From: Adiantum capillus-veneris
Taxonomy: Eukaryota > Streptophyta > Polypodiopsida > Polypodiales > Pteridaceae
DNA: 64,000 nucleotides
Reading direction: 5' to 3'
NCBI GenBank assembly: GCA_014529385.2
Contig: CM043945.1
Coordinates: 99,703,963-99,767,962 of the forward strand
Shown: piece after piece, positions 44,701 to 58,440 of the stretch
Layout: the number at the start of each line of letters is the position of its first letter
Numbering within the stretch: position 1 is the first letter of the stretch
Position numbers and translations under genes: made by a program
Notes under the pieces: generated by a model
Databases searched by the model: none
The model's input: only the letters and a program-made list of their open reading frames with translations
What the model was told of the DNA's origin: nothing

Positions 44701-45236
44701 AACCCTCTGTTGATGAGGATGCCAAAGATGCCTTGTCTACATCCAAAATGGAACTAGTTCGCTTAGCTTCTACTTTCTGCACTTTTGCTTGCTTCTTTGT
44801 GGATGGTGGTCGTGAAGCTTTCACCTTTTTTTCGTTGTAGTGTGGCAATGATGGAGCTTTGAAGTTGATCTGCTGTGATATTTGGATTTGATTCTGCAAA
44901 CTTCCATCCTCGAGAAAACATTGTCTCTTCTTTGTTTCTAGACATGCGCTCCAATGCATATGCTCCTGGAGATAGTTGAAATTCTAGATTCATTGGAACT
45001 AGAATGTCAATGCATTCCACCTCTGGATGACTATCAACTACAGAGACAGATGCTTCCACACTTGTCCAACATCTTCAAACAAGCTGTCATTCTCCTTTTT
45101 GGCAATAAATAGATGCACCTTATGAAATTGTGCACCCTCTATACCATGTATGTCCAAATACCATTTCCTAAGATCATTGCAAGTATAGTCAACTGAGACA
45201 GCAACCCTTGCAACCTGTTTTTTGGAGCCATCTTTC
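44701..45236 (-). pseudogene. DGQHS gene, 5' part with frame changes
   Basis: An acceptor TTTGTTTCAG (last G at 45237) opens a phase-2 frame: KDGSKKQVARVAVSVDYTCN, RKWYLDIHGIEGAQFH. Near 45065 the coding sense passes to a second frame (EASVSVVDSHPEVECIDILV, SNPNITADQLQSSI). At a run of seven A (on this strand, about 44830) it passes to a third (ASRPPSTKKQAKVQKVEA), and near 44700 to the frame of the DGQHS exon. Three frame changes in 540 bases suggest decay, assembly errors in homopolymers, or unrecognised small introns. The first change coincides with TTGGACAAGTG, which is part of the satellite core. Confidence 0.55.
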
Positions 45237-45289
45237 CTGAAACAAAAAAAACCAAATGTTATTTTAACATATACTTTTTTGTAATGGAT
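45237..45289. other. Intron-side sequence upstream of the DGQHS gene
   Basis: AT-rich, contains the pyrimidine tract of the acceptor. Satellite starts about 70 bases away. Confidence 0.6.
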
Positions 45290-48200
45290 TAAGTTTGTGT
45301 GAATACAAGTTCCACCACTTGTTCAAGCTAGATCTAAGCAAGTATACATAGTGATCATTTAAGCTAGTAAACTAAGGGAAGGGAGAAGTAAGGTCCACCA
45401 CTTGTCCAAGCTCAGCTCTAGACAACATGGAGAGATTGAGGTCTACTAATTGTCTAATATAGGCTAACTATATTGAAACATAGAGAGAAGCAAAGGTCCA
45501 CCACTTGTCCAATCTAGGGTCCATTGAAACATGGAGAGAAGGATGCTCCACCATTTGTCCAAAATAGGCTCCATTGAAACATGAAGAGAAGCAAGATGCA
45601 CCATGTCTTTGAGAATGCAAGGCTCCATTGAAATACCTTAAACCCATGATGATTTTTTATATTGTGGGGTTTAAATTCAAGGTCCACCACTTGTCCAACC
45701 TATTATCCCTAGTAGCATGAGTGGTTTGGTCTCAAGAATCACCACTTTTCCACTCAATGTCATTATATAAAGAAGATCTGGGTGTTAAGGTCCACCACTT
45801 GTCCAAACCTATAAGGCTATATCTAAAATGGTATTATTTACCACCACTTGGAATGCACATGAATGGGTTTTACATAGGTGTATGGTTCCAAGGTCGCCAC
45901 CACTTGTCCAAGCTAACTCTATTGAAACATAGAGAGACTCAAAGGTCCACCACTTGTCCAAGCTAGGCTCCATTGAAACATGGAGAGAAGGATGCTCCAC
46001 CATTTGTCCAAGCCAGGTTTGATTGAAACATGAAGAGAAGCAAGCTGCACCATGTCTCCAAAATGCTAGGCTCCATTGAAATATCTTAAACCCATGATAT
46101 TTCGTACATGGGGGGTTTACATTCAAGGTCCACCACTTGTCCAACCTATTATCACTAGTAGCATGAGTGGTTTGATGTCAAGATTCACCACTTTTCCACT
46201 CTATGTCATTATATTAAGAAGATCTGGGTGTTAAGGTCCACCACTTGTCCAACCTATAAGGCTATATCTTAAAGGTATTCTTTCTCACCACTTGGAATGA
46301 CCATGATAGGTTTTACATGGGGGTTTGGTTCCAAGTTCCACCACTTGTCCAAGCTAACTCTATTGAAACATAGAGAGAAGCAAAGGTCCACCACTTGTCT
46401 AAGCTAGGGTCCATTGAAACATGGAGAGAAGGATGCTCCACCATTTTCCAAGATAGGCTCCATTGAAACATGAAGAGAAGCAAGCTGCACCATGTCTCCA
46501 AGATGCTAAGATCCATTGAAATACCTTAAACCACGATATTTTGTACATGGGGAGTTTACATTCAAGGTCCACCACTTGTCCAACCTATTATCTCTAGTAG
46601 CATGAGTGGTTTGGTCTCAAGATTCACCACTTTTCCACTCTATGTCATTACGTTAAGAAGATCTGGGTGTTAAGGTCGACCACTTGTCCAACCTATAAGG
46701 TATATCTTAAAGGGTATTCTTTCTCACCACTTGAAATGTCCATGAATGTTTTACATGGGGGTTTGGATTCAAGGTCCACCACTTGTCCAAGCTAACTCTA
46801 TTTGAAACATAGAGAGAAACAAAGGTCCACCACTTGTCCAAAGCTAGGCTCCATTGAAACATGGAGAGAAGGATCCTCTACCATTTGTCGAAGCTAACTC
46901 TATTGAAACATGGGGGGTTTACATTCAAGGTCCACCACTTGTCCAACCTATTAACGCTAGTAGCATGAGTGGTTTGGTCTCAAGATTCACCACTTTTTCA
47001 CTCTATGTCATTATATTAAGAATATTTGGGTGTTAAGGTCCACCACTTGTCCAACCTATAAGGCTATATCTTAAGGGTTATTCTTTCTCACCACTTGGAG
47101 TGACCAGCATAGGTTTTACATGGGGGTTTTGTTTCAAGGTCCACCACTTGTCCAAGCTAACTCTATTGAAACATAGAGAGAATCAAAGGTCCACCACTTG
47201 TCCAAGCTAGGGTCCATTGAAACATGGAGAGAAGGATGCTCCACCATTTGTCCAAGATACGCTCCATTGAAACATGAAGAGAAGCAAGCTACACCATGTC
47301 TCCAAGATGCTAGGCTCCATTGAAATACCTCAAACCCATGATATTTTGAACATGGGGGGTTTACATTCAAGGTCCACCACTTGTCCAACCTATTATCTCT
47401 AGTAGCATGAGTGGTTTGGTCTCAAGATTCACCATTTTTCCACTCTATGTCATTCTATTAAGAATATCTGGGTGCTAAGGTCCACCACTTGTCCAACCTA
47501 TAAGGCTATATCTTAAACTTTATTCTTTCTCACCACTTGGAGTTACCAAGATAGGTTTTACATGGGAGTTTGGTTCCAAGGCCCACCACTTGTCCAAGCT
47601 AACTCTATTGAAACATAGAGAGAAGCAAAGGTCCACCACTTGTCCAAGCTAGGCTCCATTGAAACATGGAGAGAAGGATGCTCCACCATTTGTCCAAGAT
47701 AGGCTCCATTAAAACATGAAGGGAAGCAATCTGCACCATTTTTCCAAGATGCTAGGCTCCATTGAAATACCTTAAACCCATGATATTTCGTACATGGGGG
47801 GTTTACATTCAAGGTCCACCACTTGTCCAACCTATTATTCTTAGTAGCATGAGTGGTTTGGTCTCAAGATTTACCACTTTTCCACTCTATGTCCTTATAT
47901 TAAGAAGATCTGGGTGTTAAGGTCCACCACTTGTCCAACCTTTAAGGCTAGATCTTAAAGGGTATTATTTCTCACCACTTGGAATGACCATGATTTGTTT
48001 TACATGGGGGTTTGGTTTCAAGGTCCACCACTTGTCCAAGCTAACTCTATGGAAACATAGAGAGAAGCAAAGGTCCACCACTTGTCCAAGCTAGGCTCCA
48101 CTGAGACATTTATAGAAGGATGATCCCCCATTGGTGGAAGATAGGCTTCATTGAAACATGAAAAGAAGCAAGTTGCACCATGTCTCCAAGATTCTAGGAT

Positions 48201-49380
48201 CCATTGAAATACCTTAAACCCACGATATTGTTTACATGTGGGGTTTAACGTCAAGGCCAGTCACTTTTCCAAGCTATTATCCCTAGTAGCATGAGTGGTT
48301 TGGTCTCAAGATTCACCACTTTTCCACTCTATGTCATTATATAAAGAAGATCTAGGTGTTAAGGTCGACCACTTGTCCAACCTATAAGGGTATATCTTAA
48401 AGGGTATTCTTTCTCACCACTTGAAATGTCCATGATATGTTTTACATTGGGGTTTGGTTCCAAGGTCCACCCCTTATCCAAGCTAACTTTATTCTTCTCA
48501 TAGAGAGAAGCAAAAGGTCCACCACTTGAAACATGGAGAGAAGGATGCTCCACCATTTGTCGAAGCTAACTCTATTGAAACATGGAAGGTTTACATTCAA
48601 GGTCCACCAGTTGTCCAACCTATTAACGCTAGTAGCATGAGGGGTTTGGTCTCAAGATTCACCACTTTTTCACTCTGTGTCATTATATTAAGAATATTTG
48701 GGTATTAAGGTCCACCACTTGTCCAACCTATAAGACTATATCTTAATGGTTATTCTTTCTGACCACTTGGAGTGACCATGAAAGGTTTTACATGGGGGTT
48801 TGGTTCTAAGGTCCACCACTTGTCCAAGTTAACTCTATTGAAACAAAGAGAGAAGCAAAGGTCCACCACTTGTCTAAGCTAAGGTATATTGAAACATGGA
48901 GAGAAGGATGCTCCACCATTTGTCCAAGATAGACTCCATTGAAACATGAAGAGAAGCAAGCTGCACCATATCTCCAAGATGCTAGCCTCCATCGAAATAC
49001 CTTAAACCCACGTTATTTTGTACATGGGGAGTTTACATTCAAGATCAACAATTTGTCCAACCTATTATCGCTAGTACCATGAGTGGTTTGCTCTCAAGAT
49101 TCACCACTTTTCCACTCTCTGTCATTATATTAAGAATATTTGGGTGTTAAGGTCCACCACTTGTCCAACCTATAAGACTATATGTTAATGGTTATTCTTT
49201 CTCACCTCTTGAAAGACTATATCTTAATGGTTATCCCTAGCTATTATTGCTAGTAGCCTGAGTGGTTTGGTCTCAAGATTCACCACTTTTATTAAGAATA
49301 TGTGGGTGTTAAGGTCCACCACTTGTCCCACCTATAAGGCTACATCTTAAAGGTTATTCTTTCTTACTACTTGGAGTGAC
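45290..49380 (-). repeat. Satellite block, reverse orientation, diverged monomers
   Basis: It begins with an inverted copy (about 45290-45475) of the junction segment seen at 31024-31270 and 36764-36965. After that come about nine monomers of 400-450 bp with substitutions, deletions and rearranged pieces, less uniform than the array that follows. Confidence 0.9.
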
Positions 49381-52300
49381 CATGATAGGTTTTACATGGG
49401 GGTTTGGTTCCAAGGTCCACCACTTGTCCAAGCTAACTCTATTGAAACATAGAGAGAAGCAAAGGTCCACCCCTTGTCTAAGCTAGGGTCCATTGAAACA
49501 TGGAGAGAAGGATGCTCCACCATTTGTCCAAGGTAGGCTCCATTGAAACATGAGGAGAATCAAGGTGCACCATGTCTCCAAGATGCTAGGCTCCATCGAA
49601 AAACATTAAACCCACGATATGTCATAGATGAGGGGTTTACATTCAAGGTCCAACACTTGTCCAAGCTATTATTGGTAGTAGCCTGAGTGGTTTGGTCTCA
49701 AGATTCACCACTTTTCCACTCTATGTCATTATATTAAGAATATGCGCGTGTTAAGGTCCACCACTTGTCCAACCTATAAGGCTACATCTTAAAGGTTATT
49801 CTTTATTACCACTTGGAGTGACCATGATAGGTTTTACATGGGGGTTTGGTTCCAAGGTCCACCACTTGTCCAAGCTAACTCTATTGAACCATAGGGAGAA
49901 ACAAAGGTCCACCACTTGTCCAAGCTAGGGTCCGTTGAAACATGGAGAGAAGGATGCTCCACCATTTGTCCAAGATAGGCTCCATTGAAACATGAGGAGA
50001 AGCAAGGTGCACCATGTCTCCAAGATGCTAGGCTCCATCGAAAAACATTAAACCCACGATATGTCGTAGATGAGGGGTTACATTCAAGGTCCACCACTTG
50101 TCCAAGCTATTATTGCTAGTAGCCTGAGTGGTTTGGTCTCAAGATTCACCACTTTTCCACTCTATGTCATTATATTAAGAATATGCGGTGTTAAGGTCCA
50201 CCACTTGTCCAACCTATAAGGCTACATCTTAAAGGTTATTCTTTATTACCACTTGGAGTGACCATGATAGGTTTTACATGGGGGTTTGGTTCCAAGGTCC
50301 ACCACTTGTCCAAGCTAACTCTATTGAAACATAGAGAGAAACAAAGGTCCACCACTTGTCCAAGCTAGGGTCCATTGAAACATGGAGAGAAGGATGCTCC
50401 ACCATTTGTCCAAGATAGGCTCCATTGAAACATGACGAGAAGCAAGCTGCACCATGTCTCCAAGATGCTAGGCTCCATCGAAATACATTAAACCCACGAT
50501 ATTTCGTAGATGAGGGGTTTACATTCAAGGTCCACCACTTGTCCAAGCTATTATTGCTAGTAGCCTGAGTGGTTTGGTCTCAAGATTCACCACTTTTATT
50601 AAGAATATGTGGGTGTTAATGTCCACCACTTGTCCAACCTATAAGGCTACATCTTAAAGGTTATTCTTTCTTACTACTTGGAGTGACCATGATAGGTTTT
50701 ACATGGGGGTTTGGTTCCAAGGTCCACCACTTGTCCAAGCTAACTCTATTGAAACGTAGAGAGAAGCAAAGGTCCACCACTTGTCGAAGCTAGGGTCCAT
50801 TGAAATATGGAGAGAAGGATGCTCCACCATTTGTCCAAGATAGGCTCCATTGAAACATGACGAGAAGCAAGCTGCACCATGTCTCCAAGATGCTAGGCTC
50901 CATCGAAAAACATTAAAACCACGATATGTCGTAGATGAGGGGTGTACATTCAAGGTCGACCACTTGTCCAAGCTATTATTTCTAGTATCCTGAGTGGTTT
51001 GGTCTCAAGATTCACCACTTTTTCACTCTATGTCATTATATTAAGAATATGCGCGTGTGAAGGTCCACCACTTGTCCAACCTATAAGGCTACATCTTAAA
51101 GGTTATTCTTTATTACCACTTGGAGTGACCATGATAGGTTTTACATGGGGGTTTGCTTCCAAGGTCCACCACTTGTCCAAGCTAACTCTATTGAAACATA
51201 GAGAGAAACAAAGGTCCACCACTTGTCCAAGCTAGGGTCCATTGAAACATGGAGAGAAGGATGCTCCACCATTTGTCCAAGATAGGCTCCATTGAAACAT
51301 GACGAGAAGCAAGCTGCACCATGTCTCCAAGATGCTAGGCTCCATCGAAATACATTAAACCCACGATATTTCGTAGATGAGGGGTTTACATTCAAGGTCC
51401 ACCACTTGTCCAAGCTATTATTGCTAGTAGCCTGAGTGGTTTGGTCTCAAGATTCACCACTTTTATTAAGAATATGTGGGTGTTAAGGTCCACCACTTGT
51501 CCAACCTATAAGGCTACATCTTAAAGGTTATTCTTTCTTACTACTTGGAGTGACCATGATAGGTTTTACATGGGGGTTTGGTTCCAAGGTCCACCACTTG
51601 TCCAAGCTAACTCTATTGAAACATAGAGAGAAGCAAAGGTCCACCACTTGTCCAAGCTAGGGTCCATTGAAACATGGAGAGAAGGATGCTCCACCATTTG
51701 TCCAAGATAGGCTCCATTGAAACATGACGAGAAGCAAGCTGCACCATGTCTCCAAGATGCTAGGCTCCATCGAAATACATTAAACCCACGATATTTCGTA
51801 GATGAGGGGTTTACATTCAAGGTCCACCACTTGTCCAAGCTATTATTGCTAGTAGCCTGAGTGGTTTGGTCTCAAGATTCACCACTTTTATTAAGAATAT
51901 GTGGGTGTTAAGGTCCACCACTTGTCCAACCTATAAGGCTACATCTTAAAGGTTATTCTTTCTTACTACTTGGAGTGACCATGATAGGTTTTACATGGGG
52001 GTTTGGTTCCAAGGTCCACCACTTGTCCAAGCTAACTCTATTGAAACATAGAGAGAAGCAAAGGTCCACCCCTTGTCTAAGCTAGGGTCCATTGAAACAT
52101 GGAGAGAAGGATGCTCCACCATTTGTCCAAGGTAGGCTCCATTGAAACATGAGGAGAAGCAAGGTGCACCATGTCTCCAAGATGCTAGGCTCCATTGAAA
52201 AACATTAAACCCACGATATGTCGTAGATGAGGGGTTTACATTCAAGGTCCACCACTTGTCCAAGCTATTATTGCTAGTAGCCTGAGTGGTTTGGTCTCAA

Positions 52301-55300
52301 GATTCACCACTTTTCCACTCTATGTCATTATATTAAGAATATGCGCGTGTTAAGGTCCACCACTTGTCCAACCTATAAGGCTACATCTTAAAGGTTATTC
52401 TTTATTACCACTTGGAGTGACCATGATAGGTTTTACATGGGGGTTTGGTTCCAAGGTCCACCACTTGTCCAAGCTAACTCTATTGAAACATAGAGAGAAA
52501 CAAAGGTCCACCACTTGTCCAAGCTAGGGTCCATTGAAACATGGAGAGAAGGATGCTCCACCATTTGTCCAAGATAGGCTCCATTGAAACATGACGAGAA
52601 GCAAGCTGCACCATGTCTCCAAGATGCTACGCTCCATCGAAATACATTAAACCCACGATATTTCGTAGATGAGGGGTTTACATTCAAGGTCCACCACTTG
52701 TCCAAGCTATTATTGCTAGTAGCCTGAGTGGTTTGGTCTCAAGATTCACCACTTTTATTAAGAATATGTGGGTGTTAATGTCCACCACTTGTCCAACCTA
52801 TAAGGCTACATCTTAAAGGTTATTCTTTCTTACTACTTGGAGTGTCCATGATAGGTTTTACATGGGGGTTTGGTTCCAAGGTCCACCACTTGTCCAAGCT
52901 AACTCTATTGAAACATAGAGAGAAGCAAAGGTCCACCACTTGTCCAAGCTAGGGTCCATTGAATCATGGAGAGAAGGATGCTCCACCATTTGTCCAAGAT
53001 AGGCTCCATTGAAACATGACGAGAAGCAAGCTGCACCATGTCTCCAAGATGCTAGGCTCCATCGAAATACATTAAACCCACGATATTTCGTAGATGAGGG
53101 GTTTACATTCAAGGTCCACCACCTGTCCAAGCTATTATTGCTAGTAGCTTGAGTGGTTTGGTCTCAGGATTAACTACTTTTTTTAAGAATATGTGGGTGT
53201 TAAGGTCCACCACTTGTCCAACCTATAAGGCTACATCTTAAAGGTTATTCTTTCTTACTACTTGGAGCGACCATGATAGGTTTTACATGGGGGTTTGGTT
53301 CCAAGGTCCACCACTTGTCCAAGCTAACTCTATTGAAACATAGAGAGAAGAAAAGGTCCACCCCTTGTCTAAGCTAGGGTCCATTGAAACATGGACAGAA
53401 GGATGCTCCACCATTTGTCCAAGGTAGGCTCCATTGAAACATGAGGAGAAGCAAGGTGCACCATGTCTCCAAGATTCTAATCTCCATCGAAAAACATTAA
53501 ACCCACGATATGTCGTAGATGAGGGGTGTACATTCAAGGTCCAACACTTGTCCAAGCTATTATTTCTAGTAGCGTGAGTGGTTTGGTCTCAAGATTCACC
53601 ACTTTTCCACTCTGTCATTATATTAAGAATATGCGCGTGTGAAGGTCCACCACTTGTCCAACCTATAAGGCTACATCTTAAAGGTTATTCTTTATTACCA
53701 CTTGGAGTGACCATGATAGGTTTTACATGGGGGTTTGCTTCCAAGGTCCACCACTTGTCCAAGCTAACTCTATTGAAACATAGAGAGAAACAAAGGTCCA
53801 CCACTTGTCCAAGCTAGGGTCCATTGAAACATGGAGAGAAGTATGCTCCACCATTTGTCCAAGATAGGCTCCATTGAAACATGATGAGAAGCAAGCTGCA
53901 CCATGTCTCCAAGATCCTATGCTCCATCGAAATACATTAAACCCACGATATTTCGTAGATGAGGGGTTTACATTCAAGGTCCACCACTTGTCCAAGCTAT
54001 TATTGCTACTAGCCTGAGTGGTTTGGTCTCAAGATTCACCACTTTTATTAAAAATATGTGGGTGTTAAGGTCCACCACTTGTCCAACCTATAAGGCTACA
54101 TCTTAAAGGTTATTCTTTCTTACTACTTGGAGTGACCATGATATGTTTTACATGGGGGTTTGGTTCCAAGGTCCACCACTTGTCCAAGCTAGCTCTATTA
54201 AAACATAGAGAGAAGCGAAGGTCCACCCCTTGTCTAAGCTAGGGTCCATTGAAACATGAAGAGAAGGATGCTCCACCATTTGTCCAAGGTAGGCTCCGTT
54301 GAAACATGAGGAGAATCAAGGTGCACCATGTCTCCAAGATGCTAGGCTCCATCTAAAAACATTAAACCACGATATGTCGTAGATGAGGGGTTTACATTCA
54401 AGGTCCACACTTGTCCAAGCTATTTTTGGTAGTAGCCTGAGTGCTTTGGTCTCAAGGTTCACCACTTTTCCACTCTATGTCATTATATTAAGAATATGGG
54501 CGTGTTAAGGTCCACCACTTGTCCAACCTATAAGGCTACATCTTAAAGGTTATTCTTTATTACCACTTGGAGTGACCCTGATAGGTTTTACATGGGGGTT
54601 TGCTTCCAAGGTCCACCACTTGTCCAAGCTAACTCTATTGAAACATAGAGAGAAACAAAGGTCCACCACTTGTCGAAGCTAGGGTCCATTGAAATATGGA
54701 GAGAAGGATGCTCCACCATTTGTCCAAGATAGGCTCCATTGAAACATGACGAGAAGCAAGCTGCACCATGTCTCCAAGATGCTAGGCTCCATCGAAATAC
54801 ATTAAACCCACGATATTTCGTAGATGAGGGGTTTACATTCAAGGTCCACCACTTGTCCAAGCTATTATTGCTAGTAGCCTGAGTGGTTTGGTCTCAAGAT
54901 TCACCACCTTTATTAAAATATGTGGGTGTTAAGGTCTACCACTTGTCCAACCTATAAGGCTACATCTTAAAGGTTATTCTTTCTTACTACTTGGAGTGAC
55001 CATGATAGGTTTTACATGGGGGTTTGGTTCCAAGGTCCACCACTTGTCCAAGCTAACTCTATTGAAACAAAGAGAGAAGCGAAGGTCCACCCCTTGTCTA
55101 AGCTAGGGTCCATTGAGACATGGAGAGAAGGATGCTCCACCATTTGTCCAAGGTAGGCTCCATTGAAACATGAGGAGAAGCAAGGTGCACCATGTCTCCA
55201 AGATGCTAGGCTCCATCGAAAAACATTAAACCCACGATATGTTGTTGATGAGGGGTGTACATTCAAGGTCCACCACTTGTCCAAGCTATTATTGCTAGTA

Positions 55301-57280
55301 GCCTGAGTGGTTTGGTCTCAAGATTCACCACTTTTCCACTCTATGTCATTATATTAAGAATATGCGCGTGTTAAGGTCCACCACTTGTCCAACCTATAAG
55401 GCTACATCTTAAAGGTTATTCTTTATTACCACTTGGAGTGACCATGATAGGTTTTACATGGGGGTTTGGTTCCAAGGTCCACCACTTGTCCAAGCTAACT
55501 CTATTGAAACATAGAGAGAAACAAAGGTCCACCACTTGTCCAAGCTAGGGTCCATTGAAACATGGAGAGAAGGATGCTCCACCATTTGTCCAAGATAGGC
55601 TCCATTGAAACATGACGAGAAGCAAGCTGCACCATGTCTCCAAGATGCTAGGCTCCATCGAAATACATTAAACCCACGATATTTCGTAGATGAGGGGTTT
55701 ACATTCAAGGTCCACCACTTGTCCAAGCTATTATTGCTAGTAGCCTGAGTGGTTTGGTCTCAAGATTCACCACTTTATTAAGAATATGTGGGTGTTAAGG
55801 TCCACCACTTGTCCAACCTATAAGGCTACATCTTAAAGGTTATTCTTTCTTACTACTTGGAGTGACCATGATAGGTTTTACATGGGGGTTTGGTTCCAAG
55901 GTCCACCACTTGTCCAAGCTAACTCTATTGAAACATAGAGAGAAGCAAAGGTCCACCCCTTGTCTAAGCTAGGGTCCATTGAAACATGGAGAGAAGGATG
56001 CTCCACCATTTGTCCAAGGTAGGCTCCATTGAAACATGAGGAGAAGCAAGGTGCACCATGTCTCCAAGATGCTAGGCTCCATCGAAAAACATTAAACCCA
56101 CGATATGTTGTAGATGAGGGGTGTACATTCAAGGTCCACCACTTGTCCAAGCTATTATTGCTAGTAGCCTGAGTGGTTTGGTCTCAAGATTCACCACTTT
56201 TCCACTCTATGTCATTATATTAAGAATATGCGCGTGTTAAGGTCCACCACTTGTCCAACCTATAAGGCTACATCTTAAAGGTTATTCTTTATTACCACTT
56301 GGAGTGACCATGATAGGTTTTACATGGGGGTCTGGTTCCAAGGTCCACCACTTGTCCAAGCTAACTCTATTGAAACATAGAGAGAAACAAAGGTCCACCA
56401 CTTGTCCAAGCTAGGGTCCATTGAAACATGGAGAGAAGGATGCTCCACCATTTGTCCAAGATAGGATCCATTGAAACATGACGAGAAGCAAGCTGCACCA
56501 TGTCTCCAAGATGCTACGCTCCATCGAAATACATTAAACCCACGATATTTCGTAGATGAGGGGTTTACATTCAAGGTCCACCACTTGTCCAAGCTATTAT
56601 TGCTAGTAGCCTGAGTGGTTTGGTCTCAAGATTCACCACTTTTATTAAGAATATGTGGGTGTTAAGGTCCACCACTTGTCCAACCTATAAGGCTACATCT
56701 TAAAGGTTATTCTTTCTTACTACTTGGAGTGACCATGATAGGTTTTACATGGGGGTTTGGTTCCAAGGTCCACCACTTGTCGAAGCTAACTCTAATGAAA
56801 CATAGAGAGAAGCAAAGGTCCACCCCTTGTCTAAGCTAGGGTCCATTGAAACATGGAGAGAAGGATGCTCCACCATTTGTCCAAGGTAGGCTCCATTGAA
56901 ACATGAGGAGAAGCAAGGTGCACCATGTCTCCAAGATGCTAGGCTCCATTGAAAAACATTAAACCCACGATATGTCGTAGATGAGGGGTTTACATTCAAG
57001 GTCCACCACTTGTCCAAGCGATTATTGCTAGTAGCCTGAGTGGTTTGGTCTCAAGATTCACCATTTTTCCACTCTATGTCATTATATTAAGAATATGCAC
57101 GTGTTAAGGTCCACCACTTGTCCAACCTATAAGGCTACATCTTAAAGGTTATACTTTATTACCATTTGGAGTGACCATGATAGGTTTTACATGGGGGTTT
57201 GGTTCCAAGGTCCACCACTTGTCCAAGCTAACTCTATTGAATCATAGAGAGAAGCAAAGGTCCACCACTTTTCTAAGCTA
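49381..57280 (-). repeat. Homogeneous satellite array with ~867-bp higher-order repeat
   Basis: Equivalent points occur at 49834, 50274, 50699, 51141, 51566, 51991, 52433, 52858, 53283, 53723, about 54148, 54588, 55012, 55454, 55878, 56320 and 56745: steps of 440-442 or 424-425. The short type lacks a 17-18-base block (TCCACTCTATGTCATTAT). Two sequence variants (GACGAGAAGCAAGCTGC with ATATTTCG; GAGGAGAAGCAAGGTGC with ATATGTCG) alternate over 54.6-57 kb. Each monomer has about eight sub-units headed by GGTCCACCACTTGTCCAAGC or a relative. Each also holds a 90-codon open frame on the - strand, discussed under rejected items. Confidence 0.95.
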
Positions 57281-58110
57281 GGCTCCATTGAAACATGGAG
57301 AGAAGGATGCTCCACCATTTGTCGAAGCTAACTCTATTGAAACATGGGGGGTTTACGTTCAAGGTCCACCACTTGTCCAAGCTATTAGTGCTAGTAGCAT
57401 GAGTGGTTTTGTCTCAAGATTCACCACTTTTTCACTCTATGTCATTATATTAAGAATATTAGGGTGTTAAGGTCCACCACTTGTCCAACCTATAAGGCTA
57501 TATCTTAAAGGTTATTCTTTCTCACCACTTGGAGTGACCATGATAGGTTTTAAATGGGGGTTTGGTTCCAAGGTCCGCCACTTGTCCAAGCTAGGGTCCA
57601 TTGAAACATGGAGAGAAGGATGCTCCACCATTTGTCCAAGATAGGCTCCATTGAAACATGAAGAGAAGCAAGATGCACGATGTCTCCAAGATGCTAGGCT
57701 CCATCGAAATACCTTAAACCCATGATATTTCGTAGATGGGGGGTTTACTTTCAAGGTCCACCACTTGTCCAAGCTATTATCGCTAGTAGCATGGTTTGGT
57801 CTCAAGATTCACCAGTTTCCACTCTATGTCATTATATGAAGAATATCTGGGTGTTAAGGTCCACCACTTGTCCAACCTATAAGGCTATATTCTAAATGAT
57901 ATTTTTTTTGTCCACTTGGAATGTGCATGATATGTTTTACATGGGGTTTTGTTCCAAGGTCCACCACTTGTCCAAGCTAGATCTATTACATATATATTAT
58001 ACATACAATATTCAACTAGATTCCCTACCTATCATGTCCAGTAGCATGGATGCTCTAGCTTGAAGGTCCACCACTTGTCCAACCTATACTCTCTTATGTA
58101 AGGGAGATCT
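57281..58110 (-). repeat. Satellite block, reverse orientation, distal edge
   Basis: The monomers become diverged and partly deleted again toward 58 kb. The last clear core is near 58063-58080. Confidence 0.85.
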
Positions 58111-58440
58111 CGCTATAAATTCAAAACCTTCCCGCCTAAATTGAAAATATCCCTCCCAAATCTTAAATATCCCGCCTAAATTTTAAACTATCCCGCCCAA
58201 ATTTTAAAATTCAAACTTTTTTATAAAAATTTAAATTTTACTACTTAAATTTAAAATATTCCACGCGAAATTGATTTTAAATTCAAGTTTACCACAAAAA
58301 GATATCATTATACCACCTAAATTCAAATATGCAAACCTCAAATCATTATATTGTACATAAATTCAAACAAATTCAAATTAACAAGCCTAAACTGATATTA
58401 GTTTGCATAGATATGAATTTATCACACCTAAATTATGTCA
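58111..58440. repeat. AT-rich segment with short CCCGCC-headed repeats
   Basis: Four imperfect units of about 20-30 bases, headed TCCCGCC, TCCCTCC, TCCCGCC and TCCCGCC and followed by (T)AAATTTTAAA-like tails, lie at 58125-58205. Similar AAATTCAAAT-rich sequence follows. No gene. Confidence 0.7.

Noticed and set aside
49381-57280. About fifteen ~90-residue ORFs on the - strand with nearly identical sequence (MDKWWTLNVNPSS...)
   Set aside because: They are one open frame per satellite monomer. The monomers are almost identical, so the frame is copied with the DNA. Diverged monomers at 46-49 kb and 33-36 kb lose or alter it. No codon-level conservation can be claimed without an alignment.
45290-58110. 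Regular 20-base repeats separated by unique-looking stretches, like a CRISPR array
   Set aside because: The host is a eukaryote, the spacers themselves repeat with the 440-bp monomer, spacing is irregular, and there are no cas genes.
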